Source: Flavobacterium silvaticum
GTDB lineage: Bacteria; Bacteroidota; Bacteroidia; Flavobacteriales; Flavobacteriaceae
Assembly (NCBI RefSeq): GCF_012911565.1
Contig: NZ_JAAMPU010000101.1
Coordinates: 124,001-188,000 of the forward strand
DNA length: 64,000 bases
Direction: 5' to 3'
Both the position numbers and the translations under genes were made by a program. This document shows positions 51,754 to 61,105 of the stretch, piece by piece (positions within the stretch are counted from its first letter, which is position 1; each line of letters begins with the position of its first letter). Under the pieces are notes generated by a model. The model made no database searches, was not told where the DNA came from, and saw only the letters and a program-made list of their open reading frames with translations.

Positions 51754-54117
51754 ATGATTGTTGAGCAGACTTTCCGGAATCCGTTCCAGATACAAATTTC
51801 ATTTCACAAGGTAATCGAAGCACTTGAAGAGATTGCAGCATCGAATGTAGATTACCGTGCACTTTACGCCAAAGGCTTGTTGGCAGAAGTGAATAAGGTT
51901 CCCGAATTACGCAGCGGAATCATTTCAAAAGAAACCGTGGATACTAATGAAGAACTTATCCGGCATTTGTTAGCCGATTTGTTTCCGACGGCACTCACGA
52001 ACAACGAGATCAAAGCAGTTACCATACCTTTCAATACGGTCGTATTCAATAAAACCCAACGTTTCGAGCGCATCCTTTCGGAAGCCGGAACAGATTTCGA
52101 CATCCGGATACGCGATATGGACGAGCATCATTTTTACGTGCTCAGCTGCTGTATGATCCTCAAGTTTTTTTACGGATACAACCTTGATTTCGCGCTCCCC
52201 GTTTTTTACGATATCCCTACCGCCGATGGTGCGCACCGCCATTACCGCATTCTTTACAACGGCGATTTCCTTGAGATTTTCCCGACGCGTCAATCCATTC
52301 CGATAACTCCGGAAGATGTGGATGTACTTATGGACAATTTCGACAACCTCGATATGTGGCTCGAAAAATTCCCGCCCCAAACGTGGCAACTAAGTGGTTT
52401 CGGAATTATGACGCTTTATGATACTACTGTCGAAAGTGCCGTTTCCCTGCTCAAGGAAAACCTGCTTTTGAACCGCAAGAAGCATGAAGGCGATGGATCG
52501 ATGGAACAGACATTCCGTTCTATACTCAATGTTCCCGATCTTAAGATCGGGTTCACCGAATTCATATCGGACGGAAACCGGATGCGCCAGGCCAATTTCG
52601 CCCAAAAGGTGCCGAGCTATCTTATGTCGTGCAAGGATTCGCTTTCGTGCGGCGATGTACTCAACGGAAAATCGTTCAATACGCTTATCGACAGCCAAAA
52701 GTATTATGCCATTTCCGACGTGCGTGCCTATGGTGAAAAACATCCCGAAGAAAAAGCCCTGACAGATCATTTGTTGTCCCAGGGAATCGAAAGCTGCGTG
52801 TTTGCGCCTATCGTCAAAAATGAACGCCTTTTAGGGATTGTCGAACTCGTTTCGTTCAAAGCCAAACAATTGAATTCGATCAACGCCAACAAACTCGATT
52901 ACGTGCTGCCGTTTATTTCAGATACGCTCGACAGGATGTATTCGGAACGCCAGAACAAAATCGACGCGATGATCCAGAAAGAATACACCGCAATCCATCC
53001 GAGCGTTTACTGGAAGTTCCGTGAAGAAGCGGATCTGCATGCAATTCCGGGCAATGAAGACTTGCCGTTCCGCGAAATCATTTTCAAAGACGTGTATCCG
53101 CTTTATGGGCAAATCGACATCAAAGGTTCGTCCGAAGCCCGGAACGAAGCCATGGCAAAAGACCTCACCGTCCAAATTGACATCATTTTGGAACTGCTTT
53201 CTGAATTGTTGCGTTTCCATCCGTTGCCGCTCGTGGAACAACAGCAATACGAACTCGAGAAAATGCGGGCGTTACTACAGGATAAGGTGCGTGCCGATTC
53301 GGAACTCAACATCCAGAATTTCATCCAGCGCGAAATCCATCCGTTGCTCCAGCATTTCGAATCGGACCGTAAACTCAAAAAACGTATCGACGAGTATCGT
53401 TCACAACTCGATCCGTCCGTCAATATGGTGTATCGCGTGCGAAAGGATTTTGACCAGGCATTGTCATTGGTCAATAAAAAAATGGCGGCGTTGCTTGACA
53501 AAAACGAAGAATCGGCCCAGGAATTTTTCCCGCATTATTACGAACGCTTCAAGACCGATGGGGTCGAGCATACGTTATACATCGGGGCATCCATCGCTCC
53601 TCAATTACCTTATAATCCTATTTATCTTGGAAATTTAAGGTTGTGGCAGCTTCAGGCCATGTGCGATCTGGAAGTGGAATATGCCAGATTGCGTTCCGGG
53701 TTGCCGTATGAGTTCGATGTGACTTCGCTGATTCTGTTGTTCAGTTCGCCTATTGCGATCCGTTTCCGTATGGATGAAAAAAGGTTTGATGTGGACGGAA
53801 CGTACAATGCGCGTTATGAAGTGGTCAAAAAACGTATCGACAAGGCCACCATAAAAGGAACCGAAGAGCGTATCACCCAACCGGGAAAAATCGTCATCGT
53901 CTATTCCCAGGATCAGGAAGAGATCGAATACCGCCGATACATTAAATTGCTGCAGCACAAAGGAAGGCTGGGTACTGGAGTGGAAGTTTTCGATGTCCAG
54001 GATTTACAAGGTGTCACCGGTTTGCGTGCGCTGCGGGTGGAAGTGCTTTATTCCGATGATAAATCAGATGTGCAATACACGTATAATGACCTTGTCCGTG
54101 AATTAGGGATGGATTAA
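51754..54117 (+). CDS. Large GAF-domain protein of unknown function
   Basis: A 787-residue soluble protein. A central segment (about 295-390, with KYYAISDVRAYGEKHPEEKA and SCVFAPIVKNERLLGIVELV) has GAF-like character; the flanking regions are long, mostly helical and without recognised domains, and the last 200 residues contain LPYEFDVTSLILLFSSPIAI and a lysine-rich terminal part. No kinase, cyclase or DNA-binding domain is visible. It begins 105 bases from the divergent Crp/Fnr gene and its stop overlaps that of the convergent HD-PycTM gene by 4 bases. I do not know its function. Confidence 0.7.
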   Translation: MIVEQTFRNPFQIQISFHKVIEALEEIAASNVDYRALYAKGLLAEVNKVPELRSGIISKETVDTNEELIRHLLADLFPTALTNNEIKAVTIPFNTVVFNKTQRFERILSEAGTDFDIRIRDMDEHHFYVLSCCMILKFFYGYNLDFALPVFYDIPTADGAHRHYRILYNGDFLEIFPTRQSIPITPEDVDVLMDNFDNLDMWLEKFPPQTWQLSGFGIMTLYDTTVESAVSLLKENLLLNRKKHEGDGSMEQTFRSILNVPDLKIGFTEFISDGNRMRQANFAQKVPSYLMSCKDSLSCGDVLNGKSFNTLIDSQKYYAISDVRAYGEKHPEEKALTDHLLSQGIESCVFAPIVKNERLLGIVELVSFKAKQLNSINANKLDYVLPFISDTLDRMYSERQNKIDAMIQKEYTAIHPSVYWKFREEADLHAIPGNEDLPFREIIFKDVYPLYGQIDIKGSSEARNEAMAKDLTVQIDIILELLSELLRFHPLPLVEQQQYELEKMRALLQDKVRADSELNIQNFIQREIHPLLQHFESDRKLKKRIDEYRSQLDPSVNMVYRVRKDFDQALSLVNKKMAALLDKNEESAQEFFPHYYERFKTDGVEHTLYIGASIAPQLPYNPIYLGNLRLWQLQAMCDLEVEYARLRSGLPYEFDVTSLILLFSSPIAIRFRMDEKRFDVDGTYNARYEVVKKRIDKATIKGTEERITQPGKIVIVYSQDQEEIEYRRYIKLLQHKGRLGTGVEVFDVQDLQGVTGLRALRVEVLYSDDKSDVQYTYNDLVRELGMD

Positions 54118-55280
54118 AGATTGTAAAACGCAAGCACAAATGAAGCTACCGATACAATTATCCCAATCATGAAAATGTTGTAAGTGATCCGCAGCAGTTT
54201 GTATTTGCGATCGAGGACTTTGCCAAGCAGATACAAATCTTTGATGAGGGCCTGATGCAGATAGTCGGCATCTTCGAGCATCTCTTCCATGGCTGATATA
54301 TATTCCTTCATTGGGATTTCGTTGAAGTTGCCGAAGAACAACAAATTCACCGATCGTTTTTCAATGTCTTTCCTGTCGTATTTGTACCGATGCACTTTTG
54401 GACGCGTCGACAATATGGCAAAAATGATCGAGACCACACTGAACAAGACCATGAGGAACGTCGGCATCACCAAATGCGCATTTCCCGGACTGTCCAGTTT
54501 TGGGATCAGTGTGGAAAGCGAAATCGAGATGATAATGGCGTTTACAGATAGCAGTATGTTTGCCTTACTATCTGCAATCTGGCTCAGTTGCGTATGATTG
54601 TTCAGCGTCACGCGGAATAAGGTTTCCACCCCGCGATCGGCTTTGCTTTTTTTCTTGTCTTTTTTCTTGTCGGCTTTATCCTCTTCGGCCATGTCTTTAA
54701 GTTTTTTGTTGATTTCTTCCAGATTCCTTTCTTTCTGGGTGAGCCAGTTTTTCTGTGCGTATCCGGTATGGAAAACATGCCATGTGGTAAACGCCAGTTT
54801 GTTGCCTTCAAGCCATTGCTGGTCTGTCAGTTCCTTGTTTTGGGTGTTTTCCCATTCCGTTCGCAATTGCTTTGAAATATCGGCGTAATCCGTAGAGCCA
54901 AAATGGGCGCAATCTGCATCGCGGATAATGCGTTCGGCTTCTGTTTTTGGTGTCTTGCGCAGATCTGTCGACAGGATCAATTTCTCCGTTTCAGAAACCA
55001 AAATCTCGTCTATTTGATTCGCCTGTGCAAATTCCTTGAAAATTTCCACGCTCTTCAGTTCATGGTCTTCGATTCCAATGATATACCCACTGTCATGGAA
55101 CCAAGCTGCAAGCATCAGTGCTTCAGTTGTTTCCGGAGAAGCGGCTTGCTCTTTGGCCAACAGGCTGGTATAAGCCGCTACTTGCTGGGTGTGATGAATA
55201 TTGTGGTAAGTATATAAGGGCGATAACTTATCTTTGAATAAATTCGTCACATAAATTTCGGCCTTTTCAATTAAATCCAT
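54114..55280 (-). CDS. HD phosphohydrolase fused to a Pycsar-effector-type membrane domain (PycTM)
   Basis: A 388-residue fusion. Residues about 1-180 are an HD domain with His26-His30 (YHNIHH), the His62-Asp63 pair in WFHDSGY, His73 in EDHELKS and Asp121 in RDADCAHFG, the metal set of phosphohydrolases. A lysine-rich linker (about 200-215) leads to residues 222-388, which match the Pycsar effector transmembrane family (formerly DUF5706): NNHTQLSQIADSKANILLSV, a membrane segment at about 242-260, another at 272-292, and a third at 367-386. In Pycsar defence, cyclic UMP/CMP triggers such membrane effectors. No cyclase gene is adjacent. The fusion suggests that the nucleotide is both sensed and hydrolysed by one protein. 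Confidence 0.85.
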   Translation of the reverse strand: MDLIEKAEIYVTNLFKDKLSPLYTYHNIHHTQQVAAYTSLLAKEQAASPETTEALMLAAWFHDSGYIIGIEDHELKSVEIFKEFAQANQIDEILVSETEKLILSTDLRKTPKTEAERIIRDADCAHFGSTDYADISKQLRTEWENTQNKELTDQQWLEGNKLAFTTWHVFHTGYAQKNWLTQKERNLEEINKKLKDMAEEDKADKKKDKKKSKADRGVETLFRVTLNNHTQLSQIADSKANILLSVNAIIISISLSTLIPKLDSPGNAHLVMPTFLMVLFSVVSIIFAILSTRPKVHRYKYDRKDIEKRSVNLLFFGNFNEIPMKEYISAMEEMLEDADYLHQALIKDLYLLGKVLDRKYKLLRITYNIFMIGIIVSVASFVLAFYNL

Positions 55281-55302
55281 TGCAGCAATTTTACACCAAA
55301 TT

Positions 55303-58300
55303 ATGAAATTATTTCGGCTTTGTCCGGCTTCCGTAAAAAATAGGAGCTGGTTGTTCTGGGTATTTCTTTGTATCGGAATGTTATTGGAGTCATGCGCCAG
55401 TATCAGTCCTCAATACGGAAAAAAGCCGGGTGAAATAAAAGATGATTTCAACAATGCTTCAACGGTTTCCCATTCTTTTTATTTGATTGGCGATGCCGGA
55501 AATTGGGATCAGCCACAAGAACCTGCCGTTTTCTCGCTTTTGAAAGATAAACTCAACGCAGCCGATTCCACTTCGACACTGATTTTTTTAGGTGACAATA
55601 TCTATCCGCTCGGAATGCCGAAACCCGGAGATAAGGACTACGAATCTGCGGTAAGACGATTGAAAATCCAGACCGATTTAGCCAAAGATTTCAAAGGGAA
55701 ATCCTTTTTCATTCCCGGAAACCACGATTGGTACCATGAGCTTGCCGGTTTAAATGCAGAAGAAAAAGCCGTAGTCGATGTGCTCGGTAAAAAAGGTTTC
55801 CTGCCGCGCAAAGGTTGTGGCATCACCGATTTCAAGATCAATGAGCAGACGGCCGTAATTGTCATAGACACTGAATGGTTCCTCCAGGATTGGGATGACC
55901 ATCCTGCCATTAACGCCGATTGCGACATCAAGACCCGCGATATGTTCTGGGCCGAACTCGAAAACAAAATCAACGATTACCAGAACCAGACACTAATCAT
56001 AGCCATGCACCATCCGTTGTTTACGTATGGGCCACACGGTGGTTATTTTTCTCCCAAAAAGCATCTGTATCCACTCAGGTACAATGTCCCGCTTCCGGGA
56101 ATCGCGACCATCATGAACCTGATGCGTAAAACTTCGGGAGTCAGCCCTGAGGATCTGCAGAACAAAAAATACAACGCATTCATCAAGCGCTTCAAGATTT
56201 CTATACAAGGGCATGAAAATATAATCGTTGTTTCGGGTCACGAACACAATTTACAGTATATCGAAAAGGACGGCATCAAACAGGTCGTGAGCGGTTCCGG
56301 ATCCAAATCTGAACCGGCGCGGGTTACGGGCCCGAAGGATTTTTCCAGCGGTTCAAACGGTTTTGCAGTGCTCAAAGTTCTTAAGAACGGGGCGGCAGGA
56401 ATCTCTTATTTTTCGCCTGATTCCAATCAAAAAGACAAGATTCTTTTTTCTGCCCAGCCCGTTTTCGAACGCCCGCAACCTACGCTTAAAAAATATCCGG
56501 ATACGTTTGCCGCAACCAAAGATACATCTGTCTATACCCTCAAAATGACCCAGCGCAGCGGCATCTATCGTTTCTTTTGGGGAAAGCACTACCGCAAGTA
56601 TTACAGCATGAATGTAAACGTGCCCCAGGTTTCGCTCGACACGCTTTTTGGTGGTGTGAAACCGATTCAGGCCGGGGGCGGCAATCAGTCCAAATCATTA
56701 CGCCTGACAGATGCCAAAGGACGTGAATACAGCATGCGGTCGCTTCGGAAAAGTGCAACACGGTTCCTTCAGGCTGCGGCATTCAAGGATTTATCGGTCG
56801 AAAAGGATTTCCAGAACACGTATACCGAAACGTTCCTTATGGATTTCTACACCACGGCCCATCCGTATACGCCTTTTGCGGTGGCCAACCTTGCCGGTTA
56901 TGTGGGTGTGAACCATACAAATCCCAAGCTTTTCTATATCCCCAAACAAAATACGCTTGAGCTCTATAATGAAGATTACGGGGACGAACTGTATCTGGTG
57001 GAAGAACGTCCGATGGATAAATTCAAGGATTTGGCGAGTTTCGGAAAGCCAGATGACATTATCAGCACCAATGACATGCTTGCGAATCTACGCGACAATC
57101 CAAAGTACAGTGTCGATAAGGAAGCCTACATCCGTGCGCGTCTTTTCGATATGCTGATTGGCGATTGGGACAGGCACAGCGATCAATGGCGATGGGCGGA
57201 ACACAAAGAAAAAGGTAAAATCATCTACAAACCCATTCCGCGCGACCGCGACCAGGCATTCACCAAAATCGACGGGGCTTTGCTTTCCATCCTGATGAAT
57301 ATCCCGGCAATCCGCCACATGAAGAAATACAAGGATGAAATCAAGAACGTCAAATGGTTCAACAGGTCGGCTTATAATCTTGATCTTGCCGTATTGCCCG
57401 ATGCGACAGAATCGGACTGGGCCAAACAGGCGAATTACATCACCGAAAATTTATCGGATGACGAAATCGAGAAGTCGTTCAACGTGATTCCGTCCGAAGT
57501 ACGCGACCAAACCATTGCAACTATCAAATCGCAACTCAAATCGCGACGGAAAGACCTTGAAAAATATGCCCGACAGTATTATAAAGTGTTGCTGAAAACG
57601 GTTATGATACCAGGTTCCGAAAAGCCGGATCATATTGTCGTCACACGTACTTCAAGGGAAACCAAAGTGGAATATTACGTGATGTCAAAAGACGGTTCCG
57701 AACAAAAGGCACTCGACAGGACATACACGACCAAAGAAACCAAGGAAATCTGGATTTACGGGCTTGGAGGCGAAGACAAGTTCGAAGTCAAAGGACGCGG
57801 CAACAAAATGGAAATCCGTTTGCTCGGTGGGCCGGATAAAGATGAGTATGTGTGTGAAAACGGAAGGAACATCCATATCTATGATTTCAAATCAAAGGAT
57901 AACGATTATTCCAAGGCAGGATCTGCTTCCAAGACCATTACCGATGACTATGTCCTCAACACATACGATTACAAAAAGCCCAAATACAATGTATTCGCGG
58001 GCTATCCGCTTATGGGTTTCAATCCGGACGACGGGGTGAAGATTGGTGCTTTTGTAAACTACACGGTGAACGGGTTTAAGAGGAACCCGTATTCACAACG
58101 GCATTCGATAGGCGGCTATTATTATTTCGCCACAAGTGGATATGAACTGTTATACAACGGGATTTTCCCGAATGCTCTGGGCAATTGGAACTTCCAGGTC
58201 AAAGGCCGGTTCACCAGTGCGAATTTTGCCCAGAATTTCTTTGGGTTCGGAAACGAGACACCAAATTATGACGACGACCGCGGCATGAATTACAACCGGG

Positions 58301-59031
58301 TCAAAATACGTTCCCTATCGGCGGCACCCACACTTCAGTGGAAAGGCGAGCAAGGTGCATCGGCCACGTTCCAGGCGGCTTATGAACGTTTTGCAGTAGC
58401 CAGGCGGGACGACCGGTTCATTGGAGATGAGTACCAACTCAGTCCGGAATTTTTTGAGTACAAGGATTTTGCAGATTTCAATGCGGAATACCGTTTCGAA
58501 AATTACGATAATGCTGGTTTCCCGACGGCGGGAATGCTGTTTTACGCAAAAGGCGGATACAAAATCGCATTGCAGGACGGTCATCGCAGTTATCCCTATG
58601 CCGAAAGCGCTTTCGGCATGACCTACAAACTGTCTCCTTCTGGGCGTTTCGTGCTTGCCTCTATGGTCAAGGGAAAGATGCTTTTTGAAAATACCTATGA
58701 ATTCTATCAGGCCGCGACTGTCGGGGGCGATGCCGATTTGCGCGGATACAGGAACCAGCGTTTTGCAGGCCGTTCGTCTTTTTACCACACCACAGATTTA
58801 CGCTGGAACATGTACAAATGGAAGACACCTGTGGCTCCGTTGAATATCGGCGTCCTGGCCGGATTTGATTACGGACGCGTATGGCTGTCAGGAGAACAAA
58901 GTGACAAATGGCATTCTTCTGCGGGGATGGGGCTTTGGGTGAGCGCATTGAACCTGGTCACAGGCCGTGTTTCCTATTTCCAATCGGGTGACGGCGGACG
59001 CTTATTCGTCGGTGTCGGATTCGGATTCTAA
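55303..59031 (+). CDS. Metallophosphoesterase, kinase-like domain and outer-membrane barrel fused
   Basis: A 1242-residue lipoprotein (signal ending LLESC, Cys31) in three parts. Residues about 60-340 are a calcineurin-like phosphoesterase with GDAG, LGDNIYPLG, IPGNHDW, MHHPLFTYGPHGG and SGHEHN. Residues about 430-850 include LFDMLIGDWDRHSDQWRW and IPRDRDQAF, words seen in HipA/FAM20C-like kinase folds. The C-terminal about 350 residues form an Omp85/surface-antigen-type barrel ending LFVGVGFGF. The protein is probably an outer-membrane enzyme with its phosphoesterase on one side of the membrane. The start is only 22 bases from the divergent HD-PycTM start, and its last 30 bases overlap the convergent gene. 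Confidence 0.85.
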   Translation: MKLFRLCPASVKNRSWLFWVFLCIGMLLESCASISPQYGKKPGEIKDDFNNASTVSHSFYLIGDAGNWDQPQEPAVFSLLKDKLNAADSTSTLIFLGDNIYPLGMPKPGDKDYESAVRRLKIQTDLAKDFKGKSFFIPGNHDWYHELAGLNAEEKAVVDVLGKKGFLPRKGCGITDFKINEQTAVIVIDTEWFLQDWDDHPAINADCDIKTRDMFWAELENKINDYQNQTLIIAMHHPLFTYGPHGGYFSPKKHLYPLRYNVPLPGIATIMNLMRKTSGVSPEDLQNKKYNAFIKRFKISIQGHENIIVVSGHEHNLQYIEKDGIKQVVSGSGSKSEPARVTGPKDFSSGSNGFAVLKVLKNGAAGISYFSPDSNQKDKILFSAQPVFERPQPTLKKYPDTFAATKDTSVYTLKMTQRSGIYRFFWGKHYRKYYSMNVNVPQVSLDTLFGGVKPIQAGGGNQSKSLRLTDAKGREYSMRSLRKSATRFLQAAAFKDLSVEKDFQNTYTETFLMDFYTTAHPYTPFAVANLAGYVGVNHTNPKLFYIPKQNTLELYNEDYGDELYLVEERPMDKFKDLASFGKPDDIISTNDMLANLRDNPKYSVDKEAYIRARLFDMLIGDWDRHSDQWRWAEHKEKGKIIYKPIPRDRDQAFTKIDGALLSILMNIPAIRHMKKYKDEIKNVKWFNRSAYNLDLAVLPDATESDWAKQANYITENLSDDEIEKSFNVIPSEVRDQTIATIKSQLKSRRKDLEKYARQYYKVLLKTVMIPGSEKPDHIVVTRTSRETKVEYYVMSKDGSEQKALDRTYTTKETKEIWIYGLGGEDKFEVKGRGNKMEIRLLGGPDKDEYVCENGRNIHIYDFKSKDNDYSKAGSASKTITDDYVLNTYDYKKPKYNVFAGYPLMGFNPDDGVKIGAFVNYTVNGFKRNPYSQRHSIGGYYYFATSGYELLYNGIFPNALGNWNFQVKGRFTSANFAQNFFGFGNETPNYDDDRGMNYNRVKIRSLSAAPTLQWKGEQGASATFQAAYERFAVARRDDRFIGDEYQLSPEFFEYKDFADFNAEYRFENYDNAGFPTAGMLFYAKGGYKIALQDGHRSYPYAESAFGMTYKLSPSGRFVLASMVKGKMLFENTYEFYQAATVGGDADLRGYRNQRFAGRSSFYHTTDLRWNMYKWKTPVAPLNIGVLAGFDYGRVWLSGEQSDKWHSSAGMGLWVSALNLVTGRVSYFQSGDGGRLFVGVGFGF

Positions 59032-59865
59032 TGACAGTTTATATAGCTTGGTTTTTTTTGATCCTTCTTCAGAAATGATGATGGTATGGTCATCTAAAAA
59101 ACCCGCGCCTTCTTTTTGCGAGACGGCTTTCAAATCAATCTGACGCACGTTTCCGTTGAGAAAATCGTCACCTGGAAATCCGGAGAACAAGAAGATTTTA
59201 TCGGCGGTCAGCAGCAATACTTTTTTACCATCGGGGCTTATATCGGCAGCGGTGACGGCACATCCGTGGAAATTTCCACAGGTTTTGAATTCCCCTGTTT
59301 TTTTTGCTGCGAAATTTCCGGGTTGATTTGGTACTTTGTATAGGAATGTGGTTCCGTCAAAACCTTTGCTCCGGTTTTTGGTGAACAGATAGAAATTTCC
59401 GTCGTGCTCGAAAAAAGCTTCGCAGTCATAGAACAGTTCCGACTTTTTTGGCGGAAAAGACTTCTGTTCCGGATAGTAAAACGATGTTTTCTGGGAAATC
59501 GAAGCCGATTCCTTTCGCAAACCCGCCGCATCGATTTTGTAAATGGCCAAATCCCTGCGTGTATTGTCGTTGTTGCCCATATCTCCAATGTAGAGATTCC
59601 CGTTTTTGTCTGAACCCAATTCTTCCCAATCGTTGTTTTTGACACCTTTGATTTTAATGCGTTTCTCGATTTTTCCGTCGAGGTCAAGGGCAAAAATCTC
59701 TTCGGAATTTCCGTGATCCTGGACTGTCCACAACGTTGTGCCGATCATTTCGGCGGCTGAATTTTCAGACAGTTCTTTGGGTAAGATGCCAATGGTTTCA
59801 AGCGGGCTGTTTGGTTGGAAACAGGCAGCGAGGACGGCAAACAGCGGAAGGATTTTTCTTTTCAT
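59002..59865 (-). CDS. Lipoprotein with SdiA-regulated/propeller-like repeats
   Basis: A 287-residue lipoprotein (signal MKRKILPLFAVLAAC, Cys15). The mature part has strand-rich units such as TTLWTVQDHGNSEEIFALDL, NGNLYIGDMGNND and AVTAADISPDGKKVLLLTAD, a beta-propeller pattern seen in PE-binding or SdiA-regulated-type proteins. Function unknown. Its 3' end overlaps the upstream large gene by 30 bases, tail to tail, so the two transcripts are complementary at their ends. Confidence 0.75.
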   Translation of the reverse strand: MKRKILPLFAVLAACFQPNSPLETIGILPKELSENSAAEMIGTTLWTVQDHGNSEEIFALDLDGKIEKRIKIKGVKNNDWEELGSDKNGNLYIGDMGNNDNTRRDLAIYKIDAAGLRKESASISQKTSFYYPEQKSFPPKKSELFYDCEAFFEHDGNFYLFTKNRSKGFDGTTFLYKVPNQPGNFAAKKTGEFKTCGNFHGCAVTAADISPDGKKVLLLTADKIFLFSGFPGDDFLNGNVRQIDLKAVSQKEGAGFLDDHTIIISEEGSKKTKLYKLSLESESDTDE

Positions 59866-59974
59866 CTTTTAAAAATAAACAATCGCGGTGTGAATCCTAT
59901 AACGATTTAAGTTCATTATAAGACATTTTAGGAATACTCCAGACTTAACTTTAGGATTCTAAAGATCACAAACC

Positions 59975-60343
59975 ATGATAGAACAACTTAAAGATGTACC
60001 GGCCAATATGGTGGCTTTCAAAGCCAGCGGAAAAGTAGACGAGCGTGATTTTGAGCTGGTGCAGGATGAAGTTTCTGAAATAGTCGAAAAAACCGGGAAG
60101 CTCAATTACCTGCTTGAACTCGATACCGATATTTCCAATTTTACTGCAGGTGCCTGGCTTCAGGATATGTTGCTCGGATTGAAACATATTACGAAATGGA
60201 ATCGGGCGGCGATTGTCACCGATTCGGAGAACATCCAGAAATTCACTGATTTATTCAGTCACATCATGCCCGGGGAATTCCGTGGATTTCCAAAAACGGA
60301 ACTGGCGTACGCGATTAACTGGACAGCTGAAAAAACAATTTAA
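59975..60343 (+). CDS. SpoIIAA-like (STAS-type) protein
   Basis: A 122-residue protein of the SpoIIAA-like family (LPANMVAFKASGKVDERDFE-type start and MLLGLKHITKWNRAAIVTDS, HIMPGEFRGFP). These small STAS-fold proteins are often induced under stress and may bind lipids or nucleotides. No signal peptide. The PNPOx-like gene follows 10 bases later, so the two form one unit. Confidence 0.85.
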   Translation: MIEQLKDVPANMVAFKASGKVDERDFELVQDEVSEIVEKTGKLNYLLELDTDISNFTAGAWLQDMLLGLKHITKWNRAAIVTDSENIQKFTDLFSHIMPGEFRGFPKTELAYAINWTAEKTI

Positions 60344-60353
60344 AACTACAATT

Positions 60354-60857
60354 ATGTCAACAAAGAATTTGAGCAGCGATAAAGCTTCGGATAAAATCAA
60401 AAGCCTCGCAGAAGATATCAAGACGTGCTTCTTTTGCACGAACCTCGATCACCAACCCATTTCAACCCGTCCGATGGGAGTTCAGCAAGTGGATGATTCA
60501 GGAAATCTGTGGTTCATATCCTCACGTACCAGCAATAAGAATTTTGAAATTGGACAGGACAGCCGGGTGCAATTGTTCTTTTCAAAAGCATCCGATAACG
60601 AATACCTGTCGGTTTACGGAGATGCGGAAATCTATCGCGAAAAAGCCATAATCGAAGCGTTGTGGACACCTATTGCGAAGGCGTGGTTTGAAGAAGGTAA
60701 AAACGATCCGGACGTAACGGTAATAAAAGTGACCCCGTTGGATGCCTATTATTGGGATACGCAAAACGGTAAAATCGTCACATTGTTAAAGATAGCCGCA
60801 TCTGCCATAACAGGTATCAGAAGTGATGTAGGGCGAGAAGGAACATTACGTGTTTGA
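60354..60857 (+). CDS. PNPOx-like flavin-binding (general stress protein 26) protein
   Basis: A 167-residue protein of the pyridoxamine-5'-phosphate-oxidase-like split-barrel fold, similar to general stress protein 26. Recognisable words are TRPMGVQQVDDSGNLWFISS, VQLFFSKASDNEYLSVYGDA and AYYWDTQNGKIVTLLK. The family binds FMN. The ATG at 60354 is chosen; the frame extends upstream to 60213 inside the SpoIIAA-like gene. Part of the stress-type gene group at the right end of the window. Confidence 0.87.
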   Translation: MSTKNLSSDKASDKIKSLAEDIKTCFFCTNLDHQPISTRPMGVQQVDDSGNLWFISSRTSNKNFEIGQDSRVQLFFSKASDNEYLSVYGDAEIYREKAIIEALWTPIAKAWFEEGKNDPDVTVIKVTPLDAYYWDTQNGKIVTLLKIAASAITGIRSDVGREGTLRV

Positions 60858-60947
60858 TGCGAATAGTGTAACCTGACATACAAGTACTGTAAAGCTTCCG
60901 ACGGATTTCGGGCATAACTTTAAAGCCCACTTTCAATTGCGGAAATC

Positions 60948-61103
60948 ATGGAAACAACTTTATCTTTTAAAACCAGAAGAAAAATTGTCAGCATCATAAA
61001 AAAGCAGGAAGAACTCGGGAGCAAATTGTGTCTTTTGAACCTACTGAAAACCAACAGTCATCTGCTACAGAAAAACAACATCAATAACTTAATAGTTTTC
61101 TAA
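60948..61103 (+). CDS. Small basic ORF, 51 residues
   Basis: ATG at 60948 opens METTLSFKTRRKIVSIIKKQ and runs 51 codons to TAA at 61101-61103, two bases before the ATG of the next gene. The product is basic and probably helical. No family is recognised. Spacing from the neighbours (90 bases on the left, 2 on the right) suggests that it is translated with the following acidic protein. Confidence 0.4.
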   Translation: METTLSFKTRRKIVSIIKKQEELGSKLCLLNLLKTNSHLLQKNNINNLIVF

Positions 61104-61105
61104 TC

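Noticed and set aside
59940-60925. TAACTTTA words upstream of two stress-type genes as a shared sigma-factor site
   Set aside because: Only two weak matches with different flanks; not enough to claim a motif.
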